The notes beneath the pieces are model-generated. The model did no database searches. It saw only the letters and a list, made by a program, of their open reading frames with translations, and was not told where the DNA came from. The position numbers and the translations under genes were made by a program. A stretch of DNA of 64,000 nucleotides, taken from an uncultured Duncaniella sp. GTDB taxonomy: Bacteria > Bacteroidota > Bacteroidia > Bacteroidales > Muribaculaceae. Location of the stretch: the NCBI GenBank assembly GCA_910576785.1, contig CAJTJG010000013.1, positions 35,593-99,592 on the forward strand. Reading direction: 5' to 3'. Every line of letters begins with the position of its first letter. The stretch's first letter is position 1. This document shows, one piece after another, positions 34,019 through 44,121 of this stretch.

Positions 34019-36853
34019 ATGAAAAAGTTTTTCAGACTTGCATCGCTCGCAGTTGCAGCCGCGCTGTTCCTGCTTCCCGGCGTTGCCAAGGCCCAGGGTG
34101 AAAACCCCATGATGGCTCCTCTGCCGGTGGATACCGCCGTGCGCATGGGACATCTGCCCAACGGCCTCACCTATTACATCCGTCACAATGAGTACCCCAA
34201 AGGACAGGCTGATTTCTATATCGCCCAGAATGTCGGCTCCGCTCTTGAGGAAGACAACCAGCGTGGCCTCGCCCACTTCCTTGAGCACATGTGCTTCAAC
34301 GGAACCACCAATTTCCCCGGCAACCAGCTCAGGGATTGGCTCGCTTCCGTAGGCGTACGCTTCGGTGAGAACCTCAACGCCTATACCGGCGTGGACGAGA
34401 CTGTCTACAATATTTCCAATGTTCCCGTAGCTCGCGAGAGCGTGCAGGACTCCTGCCTTCTCATACTCCACGACTGGGCCAACGACCTCACCCTTGACCC
34501 CAAGGAGATCGACAAGGAGCGCGGTGTGATCCACGAGGAGTGGCGCCGCTCCACCCAGGGCCAGATGCGTATCATCGAGAATGTCCTCCCCAACCTTTAC
34601 CCCACCACAAAGTATGGCCACCGTCTCCCCATCGGCACCATGGAGGTAGTCGACAACTTCCCCCATCAGGCCCTTCGTGACTACTACGAGACATGGTACC
34701 GCCCCGACCAGCAGGCCATCATCGTGGTAGGTGACATTGATGTGGACCGCATCGAGAACAAGATCAAGGAGATGTTCTCACCCATCGAGATGCCCGCCAA
34801 CGCCAAGCCCCGCACCTACGAGCCCGTGCCCGACCACAAGGGCATGCTCTACGGCATAGGTTCCGACCCCGAGCAGAAATCGCTCGTGGCACAGCTCTTC
34901 TTCATCTCCGATCCCATGCCCCGCGAGCTTAAGAACACCATGGTAGGCTTCCTCACAGACTATTGCCAGACCATGATCCAGGACATGCTTGACAACCGTC
35001 TCAACGAGCTCTCCATGAAGCCCGACGCACCATTCGCAGGTGCCGGTGTAAGCTTCGGCGAATATTTCCTCACCAAGTCGAAAGACGCTCTCACCGGGTT
35101 CGTGGCAGCCAAAGGCAACGACATCGTAGAGCCCCTTCAGGCCCTCTATCGTGAACTCCTCCGTGCACAGCGCGGCGGATTCACCCAGAGCGAATATGAG
35201 CGCGCCCGTTCGCAGTACCTCTCCAACATCGAGAAGTTCTACAACAACCGCGCCACACGCGAGAATGACAGCTATGTACAGGAGTACGTGCGCAACTTCA
35301 CCGACGGCGAAGCCATCCCCGGCATCGAAGTTGAGTGGCCCCTCCTCCAGCAGCTCTCCATGATGGTAAATGTTGACATGATCAACCAGGCCATGGCCGA
35401 GACCATCACCCCCGACAACCGTGCCCTGCTCGTGCTCTCACCCGAGGGCGAGGGATTCACACTCCCCACCGAGGCTGCCATTGACGCTGCCCTCGCAGCT
35501 GTCGATGCCGAGCAGATCGACGCCTTCGTGGACGAAGTGAAGAGCGAACCCCTCATCACCAAGGCTCCCGTGGCCGGTAAGATCGTCTCCACCGTTGACA
35601 ACAAGACCTGGGGTACCATCGAATGGACTCTCAGCAATGGCGCCAAGGTCATTGTGAAGCCTACCAAATTCAAAGAAGATGAGATCCGCTTCGGCGCACA
35701 GGCTATCGGTGGCTATGCCAACTACCCCGACTCGTATGCCAACACCGTGATCTTCTTCCCCATCTCACTCCGTTCCTTCGGTCTTGGCACATACTCACGC
35801 ACCGATCTCGAGAAGTATACCGCCGGCAAGCAGGCCGACCTCTACTTCGACATCGCCCCCTACCGCACTCAGCTCGGAGGCTCCACCACTCCCAAGGATC
35901 TCCCCACACTCATGGAGCTCCTCTACATGAGCTTCGTTGATCTCGAATTCACATCCGATGAGTTCGATGCCCTCCAGAAGGCATACTCAGGCTTCCTCGC
36001 CAACCAGGAGAAGAGCCCCGAATACATCTTCGGCCGCGACGTCGCCAAGGCCCTCTACGCATCTCCCTTCCGCCAGAGCCTCAGCTCCGAGGCTATCCTC
36101 GGCGCCTCCCGCGAGCAGACCGTGGAGATCGTCCACAACGTGACTGCCAACGCCGCCAACTACACATTCTACTTTGTGGGCAACGTTGATCCCGAGACCC
36201 TCAAGCCTCTCGTTGAGACCTATATCGCATCTCTCCCCGGCGATCCCTCCAAGACCAACAAGGAAGCGACTCCCAACCCCGCCTTCTTCACCAAAGCAGG
36301 CTCGGGCACCGACACATTCACAACCTCGATGACCACACCTCAGTCGCAGGTGCTCATCCTTGAGAATGCCAAGATTCCCTACTCCGCCAAGGACGCTATC
36401 ATCGCCGACATAGCCGGACAGATCCTCACCAAGCGCCTCATCGACACAGTGCGCGAGGAGATGGGTGCTGTATACTCCATCTACGCTGATGGCCGTCTCT
36501 CACGCGAGAGCCTTTGGACTGCAACACTTGCAAGCCAGTTCCCGATGAAGCCTGAAATGAAGAAAGAGGTGCTCGACTTTATCCACGGTCAGTTCAAGGC
36601 CATGGAGTCTGACGTGACTGCCGAGGAACTCAACCCCATCAAAGAGTATCTCGTCAAGACCTACACCGAGAACAAGGAAAAAAACGGCTCCTGGCTCGGA
36701 TCACTCATGGGCTTCGGCATCAACGGAGTCGACACATTCAACGGCAACATCGACACCGTCAACTCCATCACCGTCAACGATGTCATGAACTTCATGAAGA
36801 ATGTAAACGGTCAGGATAACTACCGCGTGGTAGTCCTCGATCCGGCCGAGTGA
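34019..36853 (+). CDS. M16-family zinc metallopeptidase (exported)
   Basis: A 944-residue exported protease; the signal peptide starts MKKFFRLASLAVAAALFL and ends near AKAQG. The inverted zinc motif HFLEH is at residues 86-90 within GLAHFLEHMCFNGTTNFPG, with the downstream Glu in RGVIHEEWRRSTQGQ. Four M16 domains follow in one chain, as in pitrilysin/insulinase-type Bacteroidales enzymes. It would degrade peptides in the periplasm or at the outer membrane. The ATG at 34019 is chosen because the signal peptide begins there. A strong terminator follows (36882-36926). The 124 bases upstream show no clear TAnnTTTG box. Confidence 0.93.
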   Translation: MKKFFRLASLAVAAALFLLPGVAKAQGENPMMAPLPVDTAVRMGHLPNGLTYYIRHNEYPKGQADFYIAQNVGSALEEDNQRGLAHFLEHMCFNGTTNFPGNQLRDWLASVGVRFGENLNAYTGVDETVYNISNVPVARESVQDSCLLILHDWANDLTLDPKEIDKERGVIHEEWRRSTQGQMRIIENVLPNLYPTTKYGHRLPIGTMEVVDNFPHQALRDYYETWYRPDQQAIIVVGDIDVDRIENKIKEMFSPIEMPANAKPRTYEPVPDHKGMLYGIGSDPEQKSLVAQLFFISDPMPRELKNTMVGFLTDYCQTMIQDMLDNRLNELSMKPDAPFAGAGVSFGEYFLTKSKDALTGFVAAKGNDIVEPLQALYRELLRAQRGGFTQSEYERARSQYLSNIEKFYNNRATRENDSYVQEYVRNFTDGEAIPGIEVEWPLLQQLSMMVNVDMINQAMAETITPDNRALLVLSPEGEGFTLPTEAAIDAALAAVDAEQIDAFVDEVKSEPLITKAPVAGKIVSTVDNKTWGTIEWTLSNGAKVIVKPTKFKEDEIRFGAQAIGGYANYPDSYANTVIFFPISLRSFGLGTYSRTDLEKYTAGKQADLYFDIAPYRTQLGGSTTPKDLPTLMELLYMSFVDLEFTSDEFDALQKAYSGFLANQEKSPEYIFGRDVAKALYASPFRQSLSSEAILGASREQTVEIVHNVTANAANYTFYFVGNVDPETLKPLVETYIASLPGDPSKTNKEATPNPAFFTKAGSGTDTFTTSMTTPQSQVLILENAKIPYSAKDAIIADIAGQILTKRLIDTVREEMGAVYSIYADGRLSRESLWTATLASQFPMKPEMKKEVLDFIHGQFKAMESDVTAEELNPIKEYLVKTYTENKEKNGSWLGSLMGFGINGVDTFNGNIDTVNSITVNDVMNFMKNVNGQDNYRVVVLDPAE

Positions 36854-36881
36854 ACGCTCGATTGATCTGACAATACATAAG

Positions 36882-36926
36882 AGACGTCCTCCGGTAGGCA
36901 TGCTTGCCGCCGGAGGACGTCTTTTT
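36882..36926 (+). terminator. Intrinsic terminator after the M16 peptidase gene
   Basis: The 13-base arms AGACGTCCTCCGG (36882-36894) and CCGGAGGACGTCT (36910-36922) pair perfectly, with a 15-base loop and a T-run at 36922-36926. It lies 28 bases after the stop codon. Confidence 0.88.
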
Positions 36927-36972
36927 CTATGTCAATTTCGGCTCACTAATTTTACATTTTTTATTATTTTTG

Positions 36973-36980
36973 TATATTTG
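36973..36980 (+). promoter_or_regulatory. Promoter -7 box for the large repeat protein
   Basis: TATATTTG matches TAnnTTTG and is followed by CA. A TTTA near 36951 could serve as a degenerate -33 element. The box is 43-50 bases before the ATG. Confidence 0.55.
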
Positions 36981-37022
36981 CAAAAATATCTTCACAAAAA
37001 ATCCATATCACATTTATTCATC

Positions 37023-40000
37023 ATGACTTTTTCCAACCGATTTGTAGCTTTCGTGGCTGCTATGTTATGCTGCGTAGGTATGTGGGCATTCAATGTACCG
37101 ATCTACGTTGACAACAGTGCGCACGTCACCATCACCACCGCAGCCGGAGAAGGACGCGTACTCAACCTCCGCTCCGGCGACAACAATGTCGACCTGACTC
37201 TTGCAGACTCACCGCTGCTCATAGCCCCTACCCCTGAGGGTAAGATAAACCACATAGTGTGCGATGCAGGATTCGTATTCAACATCACAGGTCCCACCCC
37301 GATCTCCTTCTCCGAAGGATCGAGCATATCCATCTACACAAGTGCCGAGACCGGGATGGTGACAGTCACCTTTTCCGGTATACCCTCCACCTTCACAGCG
37401 GTTTCGGAGGGCAAGACTCTTGACGCTACCGGTTTCAACAGCGTGACCCGTGGAGCCACAGTGGATATCTCAGCCACCGACGGTTACCGCATAAATGAGA
37501 TCAAAACCCAGCCTGAAGCTCCCGTAGCCGCAAACGGATCCGTTTGGACAGTGACAGCCGACGACAACGTGACCATCATCGTAGGTACATCAGCCGATGT
37601 GGATGGCAATCTGATGATCAACATCGACAATCCTGCCAACGCCACAGTCACGACAGCCACAGGCGAGCCACTGATCCTCTCGGCCGGCGACAATTATCTG
37701 GATGTGGACATAATGGGCATCACCCCTCTCAAAGTCACACCGGCGCCAGGTGCCACGATCACATATGTAGCCAACCCGGAGATGCTGTTCCCAGATGCAG
37801 CCGGAGCATATACAGTGCGCCTCGACCCCTCAGCACAGCTCAATCAGGTATACATCGCCACCGAACGTCAGCAGAGCAATTCCCTTACCATCAACGTCAC
37901 TGATGCCGATGCCATACGCCTCACCGACAATTACGGTTCGGAGATCAAACTTGCCGACGGCACCAACTCCATCAACTTCGACTTCACACGCGACAATCTC
38001 CTACATGTCATTGCTCTCGGTGAAGCCACACTGCTTGGTGTGTCCGTCGATAATGATCCACAACCCATAGCCGAAAACAAATGTGACTTCTTCGTATACC
38101 GCAACTCTGTGGTGGACATCGTGACAAGCGATGCTGTGGAGACCGGATGGATCAACATTGTCAACGAGGATTTCTCCGGATTTCCCGGTGGTACAGCCGA
38201 CCAGCCGGACGTAACCACTGCTCTGCTCAACGAATTTGGCAACTTCCTTGATCCATCTCTGCTCAAACCATACAACCCCAACTGCACACGCGGCTGGGGT
38301 GGACATGAGATATATGCCGCAGGCGGAGCGCTGGCCATGATGAACGGCTTTCTCAACACTCCGGTGGGCGACTACTCCGGCGAGCTGCGCATGACCTTCC
38401 GAGGACGCCTTGTCCCGGGATACTCCGACACCGGCATGCAGGGCATAGAAGTGCTCCTCATCCGCGACAAGCAACTCGTGGACTACAAGCGCCAGACATT
38501 CACATTCACCGACCAATGGCAGACATTCACATTCGAGGCCGACAACGGATGGTACAACGACACCCGCATACAATTCTTCTCCGGTGTAGACGCATGGTTT
38601 GAGATCGATGATGTAAGGATAGACCATCGCATAGGCTCCATCGAACCTCCACAGGCTTACTATGCCGAAGATATGCGCAACGACTCGTTCGTTGCCACCT
38701 GGACAACCACCGATACTGCCGACGAATACCTTCTGAGCGTATATGAACATGGCGACTCGCCCGAGACTCTCATTGTTGACGAGAGCTTCGAAGGTGTAAC
38801 CACCGATACCACCGGCCACATCACCGCACTCCCAGAGGGTTGGGAATACAACCTCAGTGCTGCCGGGGCTCGTACAGAACTCAGCACCGATCCGAAATAT
38901 GCCGGCACAGGATCAAACGCCATATGCTTCGATGCCTCCGGCGACTACCTTATCACCCCTATATCCCCCTACAAGATAACACGTCTCACATACACCCTTG
39001 CCGCCGATGACAGCGCCAACGCTCCCGACCAGACCGGAGCTATCCTCGCGGTAGGAGCCCTCACTGCCAACGGATGGATACCATGGATCAACCAATCCAT
39101 CAATTTCGTGGCCAATGCAGGTGGAGTAATCAATGTGGATGTGACCGAGAATCTCTCACTGCTCGATGAGATCTACGCCCTGCGCTTCGAGGCCGTCATG
39201 GCCGCAGGCGACAACGTGCGTTTCATGATCGACGACATACGCTACGAGGCCCCCGCACCTCCCGCCAAAATATACCTTTGGGAGGACCACGTAGTCGAGG
39301 GAGCATCAACAACATCCTGCAAAGTCGAGGATGAAGCCTTTGACCCTGAGGCCAATTATTTCTATCATGTCAAGGCCCGCAACTCGCGCTACACTTCGCT
39401 CCCGAGCCGCGAGATAGAGGTATTCCACGCCCATCAGCCCGAGGCCCTCGAGCCCACAGGTATCACAGACAGCTCGTTCACCGCTCTCTGGAACTGCGGC
39501 TCCAAGGCCGATATGTTTGACCTCACGCTTTACCGCACATATCACGCCGAAGCTGATCAGACCGAGGCTGTGATACTCGACGAGGATTTCGGAAAAGTCA
39601 CAAGCACAGCCACGCCCGACAATCCCCAGCCCGGCAAATATACCACCACTCCCGTCAGCCTTGATGCCTACACCCGCATACCAGGGTGGTCCGGCTCATC
39701 CTACAGTCTCGCCTCCGGTGCCATAGGCGGCATGCCATCCAAGGAGGGATACATGGACGCATCCATAGTCACCCCAGTCATGGATCTCAGCAACAACGGC
39801 GGCTCATGCACCCTCTACCTCAAAGCATGGCTCAAAGCCGGCGACATACTCCAGATCCAGGGGGCCAGCACATCCAACTATGCTGCAGTAGCATGGCCTG
39901 CCACCGGATGGCAGGAACTGAAGGTTGATTTCAAGAACTGCTCCGATACCGACTCATTCACCCTTTGGGCCGGACTTGGCACTCCGTTCATGATCGACTA

Positions 40001-40454
40001 CATACGCTTATGCCAGGATCTGCAAAAAGGCGATGAGGTGGACATCATCACCAACATCTACAGAGCATCCGATCCGTCCGTGCGATCGATGACGGTGGAC
40101 GGCATAGAGCAATACGGCGACTATGCTTTCAGTTACGACATACGCTCGCAGCGTTTCTATCATGGTGACAAGAACGATATCTACACTTCACGTCCGTCAG
40201 AACGAGTGCAGGTGACGCTCGATAAGTCAGGCATAGAAACCACCGGCTGCGATGACACTATGATCGTCAAGAATATCCCCGGCGGCCTTGACATAATTCT
40301 GTCCCGCGATGCCAATGTCACAATCTACAGCACCGACGGACGGCCCGCAGCCATTATCAATGCCGCAGCAGGATCCAACCATGTGGATCTCGCACCGGGC
40401 GTATACATCGTCACGACAACCGGCGCCACTGTCAAGACTGCAGTCGGACTGTGA
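37023..40454 (+). CDS. Large exported multi-domain protein with type IX-like C-terminal domain
   Basis: An 1143-residue exported protein; the signal peptide is about residues 1-23. Residues about 30-365 look like three diverged units of roughly 90 residues sharing a G-x2-L-x-L...G-x-N-x-(V/I)-(D/N) core (VLNLRSGDNNVDL; LILSAGDNYLDVDI; IKLADGTNSINFDF). Then come three lectin-like 'choice-of-anchor J' type segments opened by NEDFSGFPG, DESFEG and DEDFGK, alternating with fibronectin-type III-like segments (DSFVATWTTTDTADEYLLSV; DSSFTALWNCGSKADMFDLT). The last 75 residues (NVTIYSTDGRPAAI to LAPGVYIVTT) resemble a type A T9SS sorting domain. It may be a cell-surface adhesin or glycan-binding protein; the ligand is unknown. 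Confidence 0.8.
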   Translation: MTFSNRFVAFVAAMLCCVGMWAFNVPIYVDNSAHVTITTAAGEGRVLNLRSGDNNVDLTLADSPLLIAPTPEGKINHIVCDAGFVFNITGPTPISFSEGSSISIYTSAETGMVTVTFSGIPSTFTAVSEGKTLDATGFNSVTRGATVDISATDGYRINEIKTQPEAPVAANGSVWTVTADDNVTIIVGTSADVDGNLMINIDNPANATVTTATGEPLILSAGDNYLDVDIMGITPLKVTPAPGATITYVANPEMLFPDAAGAYTVRLDPSAQLNQVYIATERQQSNSLTINVTDADAIRLTDNYGSEIKLADGTNSINFDFTRDNLLHVIALGEATLLGVSVDNDPQPIAENKCDFFVYRNSVVDIVTSDAVETGWINIVNEDFSGFPGGTADQPDVTTALLNEFGNFLDPSLLKPYNPNCTRGWGGHEIYAAGGALAMMNGFLNTPVGDYSGELRMTFRGRLVPGYSDTGMQGIEVLLIRDKQLVDYKRQTFTFTDQWQTFTFEADNGWYNDTRIQFFSGVDAWFEIDDVRIDHRIGSIEPPQAYYAEDMRNDSFVATWTTTDTADEYLLSVYEHGDSPETLIVDESFEGVTTDTTGHITALPEGWEYNLSAAGARTELSTDPKYAGTGSNAICFDASGDYLITPISPYKITRLTYTLAADDSANAPDQTGAILAVGALTANGWIPWINQSINFVANAGGVINVDVTENLSLLDEIYALRFEAVMAAGDNVRFMIDDIRYEAPAPPAKIYLWEDHVVEGASTTSCKVEDEAFDPEANYFYHVKARNSRYTSLPSREIEVFHAHQPEALEPTGITDSSFTALWNCGSKADMFDLTLYRTYHAEADQTEAVILDEDFGKVTSTATPDNPQPGKYTTTPVSLDAYTRIPGWSGSSYSLASGAIGGMPSKEGYMDASIVTPVMDLSNNGGSCTLYLKAWLKAGDILQIQGASTSNYAAVAWPATGWQELKVDFKNCSDTDSFTLWAGLGTPFMIDYIRLCQDLQKGDEVDIITNIYRASDPSVRSMTVDGIEQYGDYAFSYDIRSQRFYHGDKNDIYTSRPSERVQVTLDKSGIETTGCDDTMIVKNIPGGLDIILSRDANVTIYSTDGRPAAIINAAAGSNHVDLAPGVYIVTTTGATVKTAVGL

Positions 40455-40507
40455 TACATCGCCCACCATTCCAGACAGACACCCATAAAACTAAAAAAAA
40501 GAATCAT

Positions 40508-42814
40508 ATGCCACGACATCTGAAGGCCTTGGCCGCAATGATCCTCTTCTCCTCACCGATATGCCATTCACAAATTTACATGGATCCCGCCGCACCGGTG
40601 GAACAACGTGTGGAAGACCTGCTCTCACGTATGACTCTCGAGGAAAAGATCGACCAGATGTCGATGACTGGTCTCGGTGACTTCACATCAACGACCCGCA
40701 TGACCGGAGCCTGCGACTCGCCGTTCGAGGGGGTGGAGAAAATAGCCACCCTCTCGGCAGCAGTCAAACGTCATGCCCGCGAGAACACCCGTCTTGGCAT
40801 TCCTCCCGTACAGGTGGCCGAATGCCTCCATGGGCTCCTTGCCTACGGCGCCACAATCTACCCCCAGGCGATAGCCCAGGGCAGTACATGGAATCCTGAT
40901 CTGATCCACGAGATGGCATGCGCCATAGCCGAGGAAGCTTCCGCGGCAGGAGTGGACCAGGCTCTGTCTCCGCTCTTCGACCTGATACGCGATGCCCGCT
41001 ACGGTCGCAATGAGGAATGCTACTCGGAAGATCCTCTGCTCACCGGACGTATGGGCGTGGCCTTCGTGACAGGACTGCAGGGCGACCCTGCTGTGACGCG
41101 CGATTCCATCCCGGCAGGCAAAATCATGTGCACAGCCAAGCACTTCGCCGCCTACAGTATCCCTCAGGCAGGTATCAACCTCGCCCCTGCCTCTATCGGT
41201 GAACGCGAGTTGCGATCGCTCCACCTCAAGCCTTTCGAAATGGCCGTCAGAGATGGCAATGTATACTCCGTAATGCCATCCTACAATGATATTGACGGCA
41301 TCCCGGCCCACGCCAACGAGTTTTTGCTCTCGCAGGTGCTCCGTGACGAATGGGGATTCGATGGCTACACCTTCTCCGACTACGGCAGCCTGTCACATCT
41401 ACACAACTTCCACCATGTGGCCACCGATCGACCCGAAGCCGCAGTGATGGCCCTGAACGCGGGTCTGGATCTCGAGGCTGCACGCCCCGATGTATATCCG
41501 TCGCTCGTGGAGCTTGTGAAAGAGGGCAAAGTGGACGAGGCTCTGGTGGATCGTGCGGTGCGCCGCATACTCACCGCCAAGTTCAAAGCCGGACTGTTCG
41601 AGAAACCGTATGCCGACAAGGAGAAAGCCATCGCCGCACTACGCACTCCCGCTCACGTAGACCTTGCCCGCCGGGTGGCCGAGGAGTCTGTGATTCTGCT
41701 CCAGAACGAAGGTTCCCTACTGCCTCTTGACCGCAAGAAGCTCAAAAGCATCGCGGTCATAGGCCCCAATGCAGATCAGGTGCAGTATGGCGACTACTCC
41801 TACACGCGTGACAATTCCTCAGGGGTCACCGTACTCGAGGGTATCCGTTCCATAGCCGGAGATGATATCAAAGTCAATTATGCAAAGGGTTGCGGCATCA
41901 CCGGACTATCCACCGATGGTTTTGCCGAAGCAGTCGAGGCCGCCCGCAATTCAGATGTCGCAGTAGTGGTGCTCGGCGAGACAAGTGTCATCCTCTCCGG
42001 TCTCGGCTGGGGCAACGGTCCCGGTGAATATGAGAGCGGCGAGCCTTTCACCACAGGCGAGGGATATGACCTTACCGACATAAATCCCATAGGCGTGCAG
42101 CGCGATCTTATCAAGGCCATCCACGCCACGGGGACTCCCGTAATCCTTGTCCTCGTACATGGACGCCCGTGGAGCATCAGTTGGGAGAAGGATAACATCC
42201 CCGCCATACTCGAGGCATGGTATCCGGGCGAGCAGGGAGGCAACGCCATTGCCGGTATCCTGTTCGGCGATGTAAACCCCTCGGGCCGTCTCAACGCATC
42301 CATTCCCCAGTCGGTTGGACATATCCCCACCACATATGACCGCAAACCCTCGTCGACAGGTATCAACCGCGAGCCCGGCACACCTGAAAAGCCAGGACGA
42401 GACTACGTCCTCTCCTCGCCCGACCCGCTATACCCCTTCGGTCACGGACTCAGCTACACTACATTCGCTTATTCCGACATGGAGACATCCTCATCCGTAT
42501 TCTCCGACAATGGCATCGATGCAAGCGTAACCATTACCAACACAGGTTCGCGCGAAGGCAGCGAAGTGGTACAGCTCTATGTCAACGACAAGGTCAGCTC
42601 CGTATCCACTCCGGTCATGCAGCTGAAAGGCTTCGAGAAGATAACCCTCCCACCCGGTGAGAGCCGGCGTGTAAGCTTTCACCTCGACCCGGCCGACCTC
42701 GGACTATGGAACCCGCGCATGCAATACGTCACCGAACCGGGAGAGTTCGAACTCATGGCCGGTCCATCATCGGCCAATATCGCCACACGCTCCACTGTAA
42801 CCTACCGTCCATAA
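40508..42814 (+). CDS. GH3-family beta-glucosidase (exported)
   Basis: A 768-residue exported enzyme with a signal peptide (about 1-21, ending ICHSQ). The N-terminal GH3 barrel shows VEDLLSRMTLEEKIDQM, PLFDLIRDARYGRNEECYSEDP, KHFAAYSIPQAG and WGFDGYTFSDYG with nucleophile Asp291. The C-terminal alpha/beta sandwich has VRVAEESVILLQNEGSLLPL-like RVAEESVILLQNEGSLLPL and ends with a fibronectin III-like domain (NTGSREGSEVVQLYVND). It removes terminal beta-linked glucose (or xylose) residues in the periplasm, so it could support the mannan locus on gluco-oligosaccharides, though it lies 8 kb away. The ATG at 40508 starts the signal peptide. Confidence 0.93.
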   Translation: MPRHLKALAAMILFSSPICHSQIYMDPAAPVEQRVEDLLSRMTLEEKIDQMSMTGLGDFTSTTRMTGACDSPFEGVEKIATLSAAVKRHARENTRLGIPPVQVAECLHGLLAYGATIYPQAIAQGSTWNPDLIHEMACAIAEEASAAGVDQALSPLFDLIRDARYGRNEECYSEDPLLTGRMGVAFVTGLQGDPAVTRDSIPAGKIMCTAKHFAAYSIPQAGINLAPASIGERELRSLHLKPFEMAVRDGNVYSVMPSYNDIDGIPAHANEFLLSQVLRDEWGFDGYTFSDYGSLSHLHNFHHVATDRPEAAVMALNAGLDLEAARPDVYPSLVELVKEGKVDEALVDRAVRRILTAKFKAGLFEKPYADKEKAIAALRTPAHVDLARRVAEESVILLQNEGSLLPLDRKKLKSIAVIGPNADQVQYGDYSYTRDNSSGVTVLEGIRSIAGDDIKVNYAKGCGITGLSTDGFAEAVEAARNSDVAVVVLGETSVILSGLGWGNGPGEYESGEPFTTGEGYDLTDINPIGVQRDLIKAIHATGTPVILVLVHGRPWSISWEKDNIPAILEAWYPGEQGGNAIAGILFGDVNPSGRLNASIPQSVGHIPTTYDRKPSSTGINREPGTPEKPGRDYVLSSPDPLYPFGHGLSYTTFAYSDMETSSSVFSDNGIDASVTITNTGSREGSEVVQLYVNDKVSSVSTPVMQLKGFEKITLPPGESRRVSFHLDPADLGLWNPRMQYVTEPGEFELMAGPSSANIATRSTVTYRP

Positions 42815-42823
42815 CACACTCAA

Positions 42824-43303
42824 TTAGCCCCTCTTCACCCCCAGGCTGCGCCAACGCTCCTTAGGGCGCAGACCTCGCTCGATAATACGCCGTTGGCGAC
42901 GCGTAAGAGGAGCCACTGACATGTCCTTATTATCGTCTGACACTTCGTCAGATGAAACGCAATCTTCGGAAGCCCGGCCAATTTCAGCCGGGCTTTCATG
43001 TTCTTTGACCTGACATGCCACCGTCGGCTCTTCGGAAACCCTCTGACGGCGTGCACGCATACGGGCCTTTTCCGAGCGTGCTATAGCCATATCGACATCA
43101 AACCGCAACATCTCAAAAGCCACGACACACTCGGCCGGCAGATCGCGCAAGCATGAACCGTCCCTCTCTCCGTCAAGATAGCGGTCAAGAGCCGTAAGCA
43201 TAGCTTCGCTACGGTCGGAATTGTTGAAAACATGATTGATACGTTCCACAAAACGTGCATATGCCTTTTGCGAGACGGGACGAATGACAGCAATCTTTTT
43301 CAT
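42824..43303 (-). CDS. Small basic/acidic hypothetical protein
   Basis: A 159-residue protein from the ATG at 43303. There is no signal peptide or membrane segment. The N-terminal half is helical (QKAYARFVERINHVFNN...EAMLTALDRYL), the middle has a basic run (ARSEKARMRARRQRV) followed by an acidic stretch, and the C-terminus is strongly basic (PLTRRQRRIIERGLRPKERW). It may bind nucleic acid, but I do not recognise a family. A minus-strand promoter box lies at 43340-43347, supporting expression of this frame. It converges on the GH3 gene. Confidence 0.65.
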   Translation of the reverse strand: MKKIAVIRPVSQKAYARFVERINHVFNNSDRSEAMLTALDRYLDGERDGSCLRDLPAECVVAFEMLRFDVDMAIARSEKARMRARRQRVSEEPTVACQVKEHESPAEIGRASEDCVSSDEVSDDNKDMSVAPLTRRQRRIIERGLRPKERWRSLGVKRG

Positions 43304-43339
43304 AAAAATGGAGTTTAAGAGGATGTTATATTTACACCA

Positions 43340-43347
43340 CAAAGTTA
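43340..43347 (-). promoter_or_regulatory. Promoter -7 box for the 159-residue protein
   Basis: The minus strand reads TAACTTTG (TAnnTTTG), 37 bases before the ATG at 43303, predicting a leader of about 30 bases. Confidence 0.55.
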
Positions 43348-43449
43348 CTGTCTCCAATACCCCAAAAGGTGCGATAATGTCGCGTTTCGGGCCACACACA
43401 ACAAGATCGGCTCCCCGGATGTTAGATTATTAACAAGACCCGCACTATT

Positions 43450-44115
43450 ATGAAACGGCTTTACTTCCTGGCTCTGCCGCTGCTGGCCATGATACCCGCC
43501 AAGGTATCGGCCCAATATTATGAGATCGCCAACCAGATCCCATCACTCCTAAGCCCTGCCCTGTCAGGGTCGCTCAGCTACAAGGGATATGTGGATGTTG
43601 TCCTGCTTCCCGGTGTAGGTCATAACCGAGCCAATGACGTAGGTATCTCCACCACCCAGGGCTTTCAATACACCTCTTGGTTCTACATGGGCGTGGGTGT
43701 GGGTGTGGATCTTATGATGGCACAGCAACCCGACGGGTGGCAGCCGGATCCCGACTACGATTACACATATTACGGGTCGGCCAAGAGAAAAGCCATGATT
43801 CCGGTCTTCTCCGACTTCCGGTTCAATATAGGCGACCGCAGCTCCGTGTCATGTTTCATCGACATCAAGCTTGGTGCCGCATGGCTGCTGGGGAGAGACT
43901 ATCTCCGCATGGCCGACGGTTTCATGTCCAACAATACCCAGTTTTTCATGCGGCCGGCCATAGGTGTACGCATACCCGTATCCTCCAAAAATCCTAAACA
44001 AGCCTTCAACATCGGCCTGACTTACCAACTCCTTACATCCAACAACAATTACTACTGGAGTTCAAACTCACTGACACTAAACAACTTCGGAATCACCCTC
44101 TCCTACGAATGGTGA
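43450..44115 (+). CDS. Outer-membrane beta-barrel-like protein
   Basis: A 221-residue exported protein with signal peptide MKRLYFLALPLLAMIPAKVSAQ. The mature chain alternates amphipathic strands, for example GFQYTSWFYMGVGVGVDLMM, RKAMIPVFSDFRFNIGDR and AFNIGLTYQLLTSNNN, and ends with GITLSYEW, an aromatic C-terminal strand typical of barrels. It is probably a small outer-membrane beta-barrel of eight or so strands. No catalytic or binding motif is visible, and neighbours (a convergent smpB gene and a divergent small gene) give no functional hint. Confidence 0.78.
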   Translation: MKRLYFLALPLLAMIPAKVSAQYYEIANQIPSLLSPALSGSLSYKGYVDVVLLPGVGHNRANDVGISTTQGFQYTSWFYMGVGVGVDLMMAQQPDGWQPDPDYDYTYYGSAKRKAMIPVFSDFRFNIGDRSSVSCFIDIKLGAAWLLGRDYLRMADGFMSNNTQFFMRPAIGVRIPVSSKNPKQAFNIGLTYQLLTSNNNYYWSSNSLTLNNFGITLSYEW

Positions 44116-44121
44116 GCCCCC

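Noticed and set aside
36900..37022. Extension of the large repeat protein upstream to a TTG near 36900
   Set aside because: The added residues run through the terminator hairpin and promoter box; a good signal peptide begins at the ATG at 37023.
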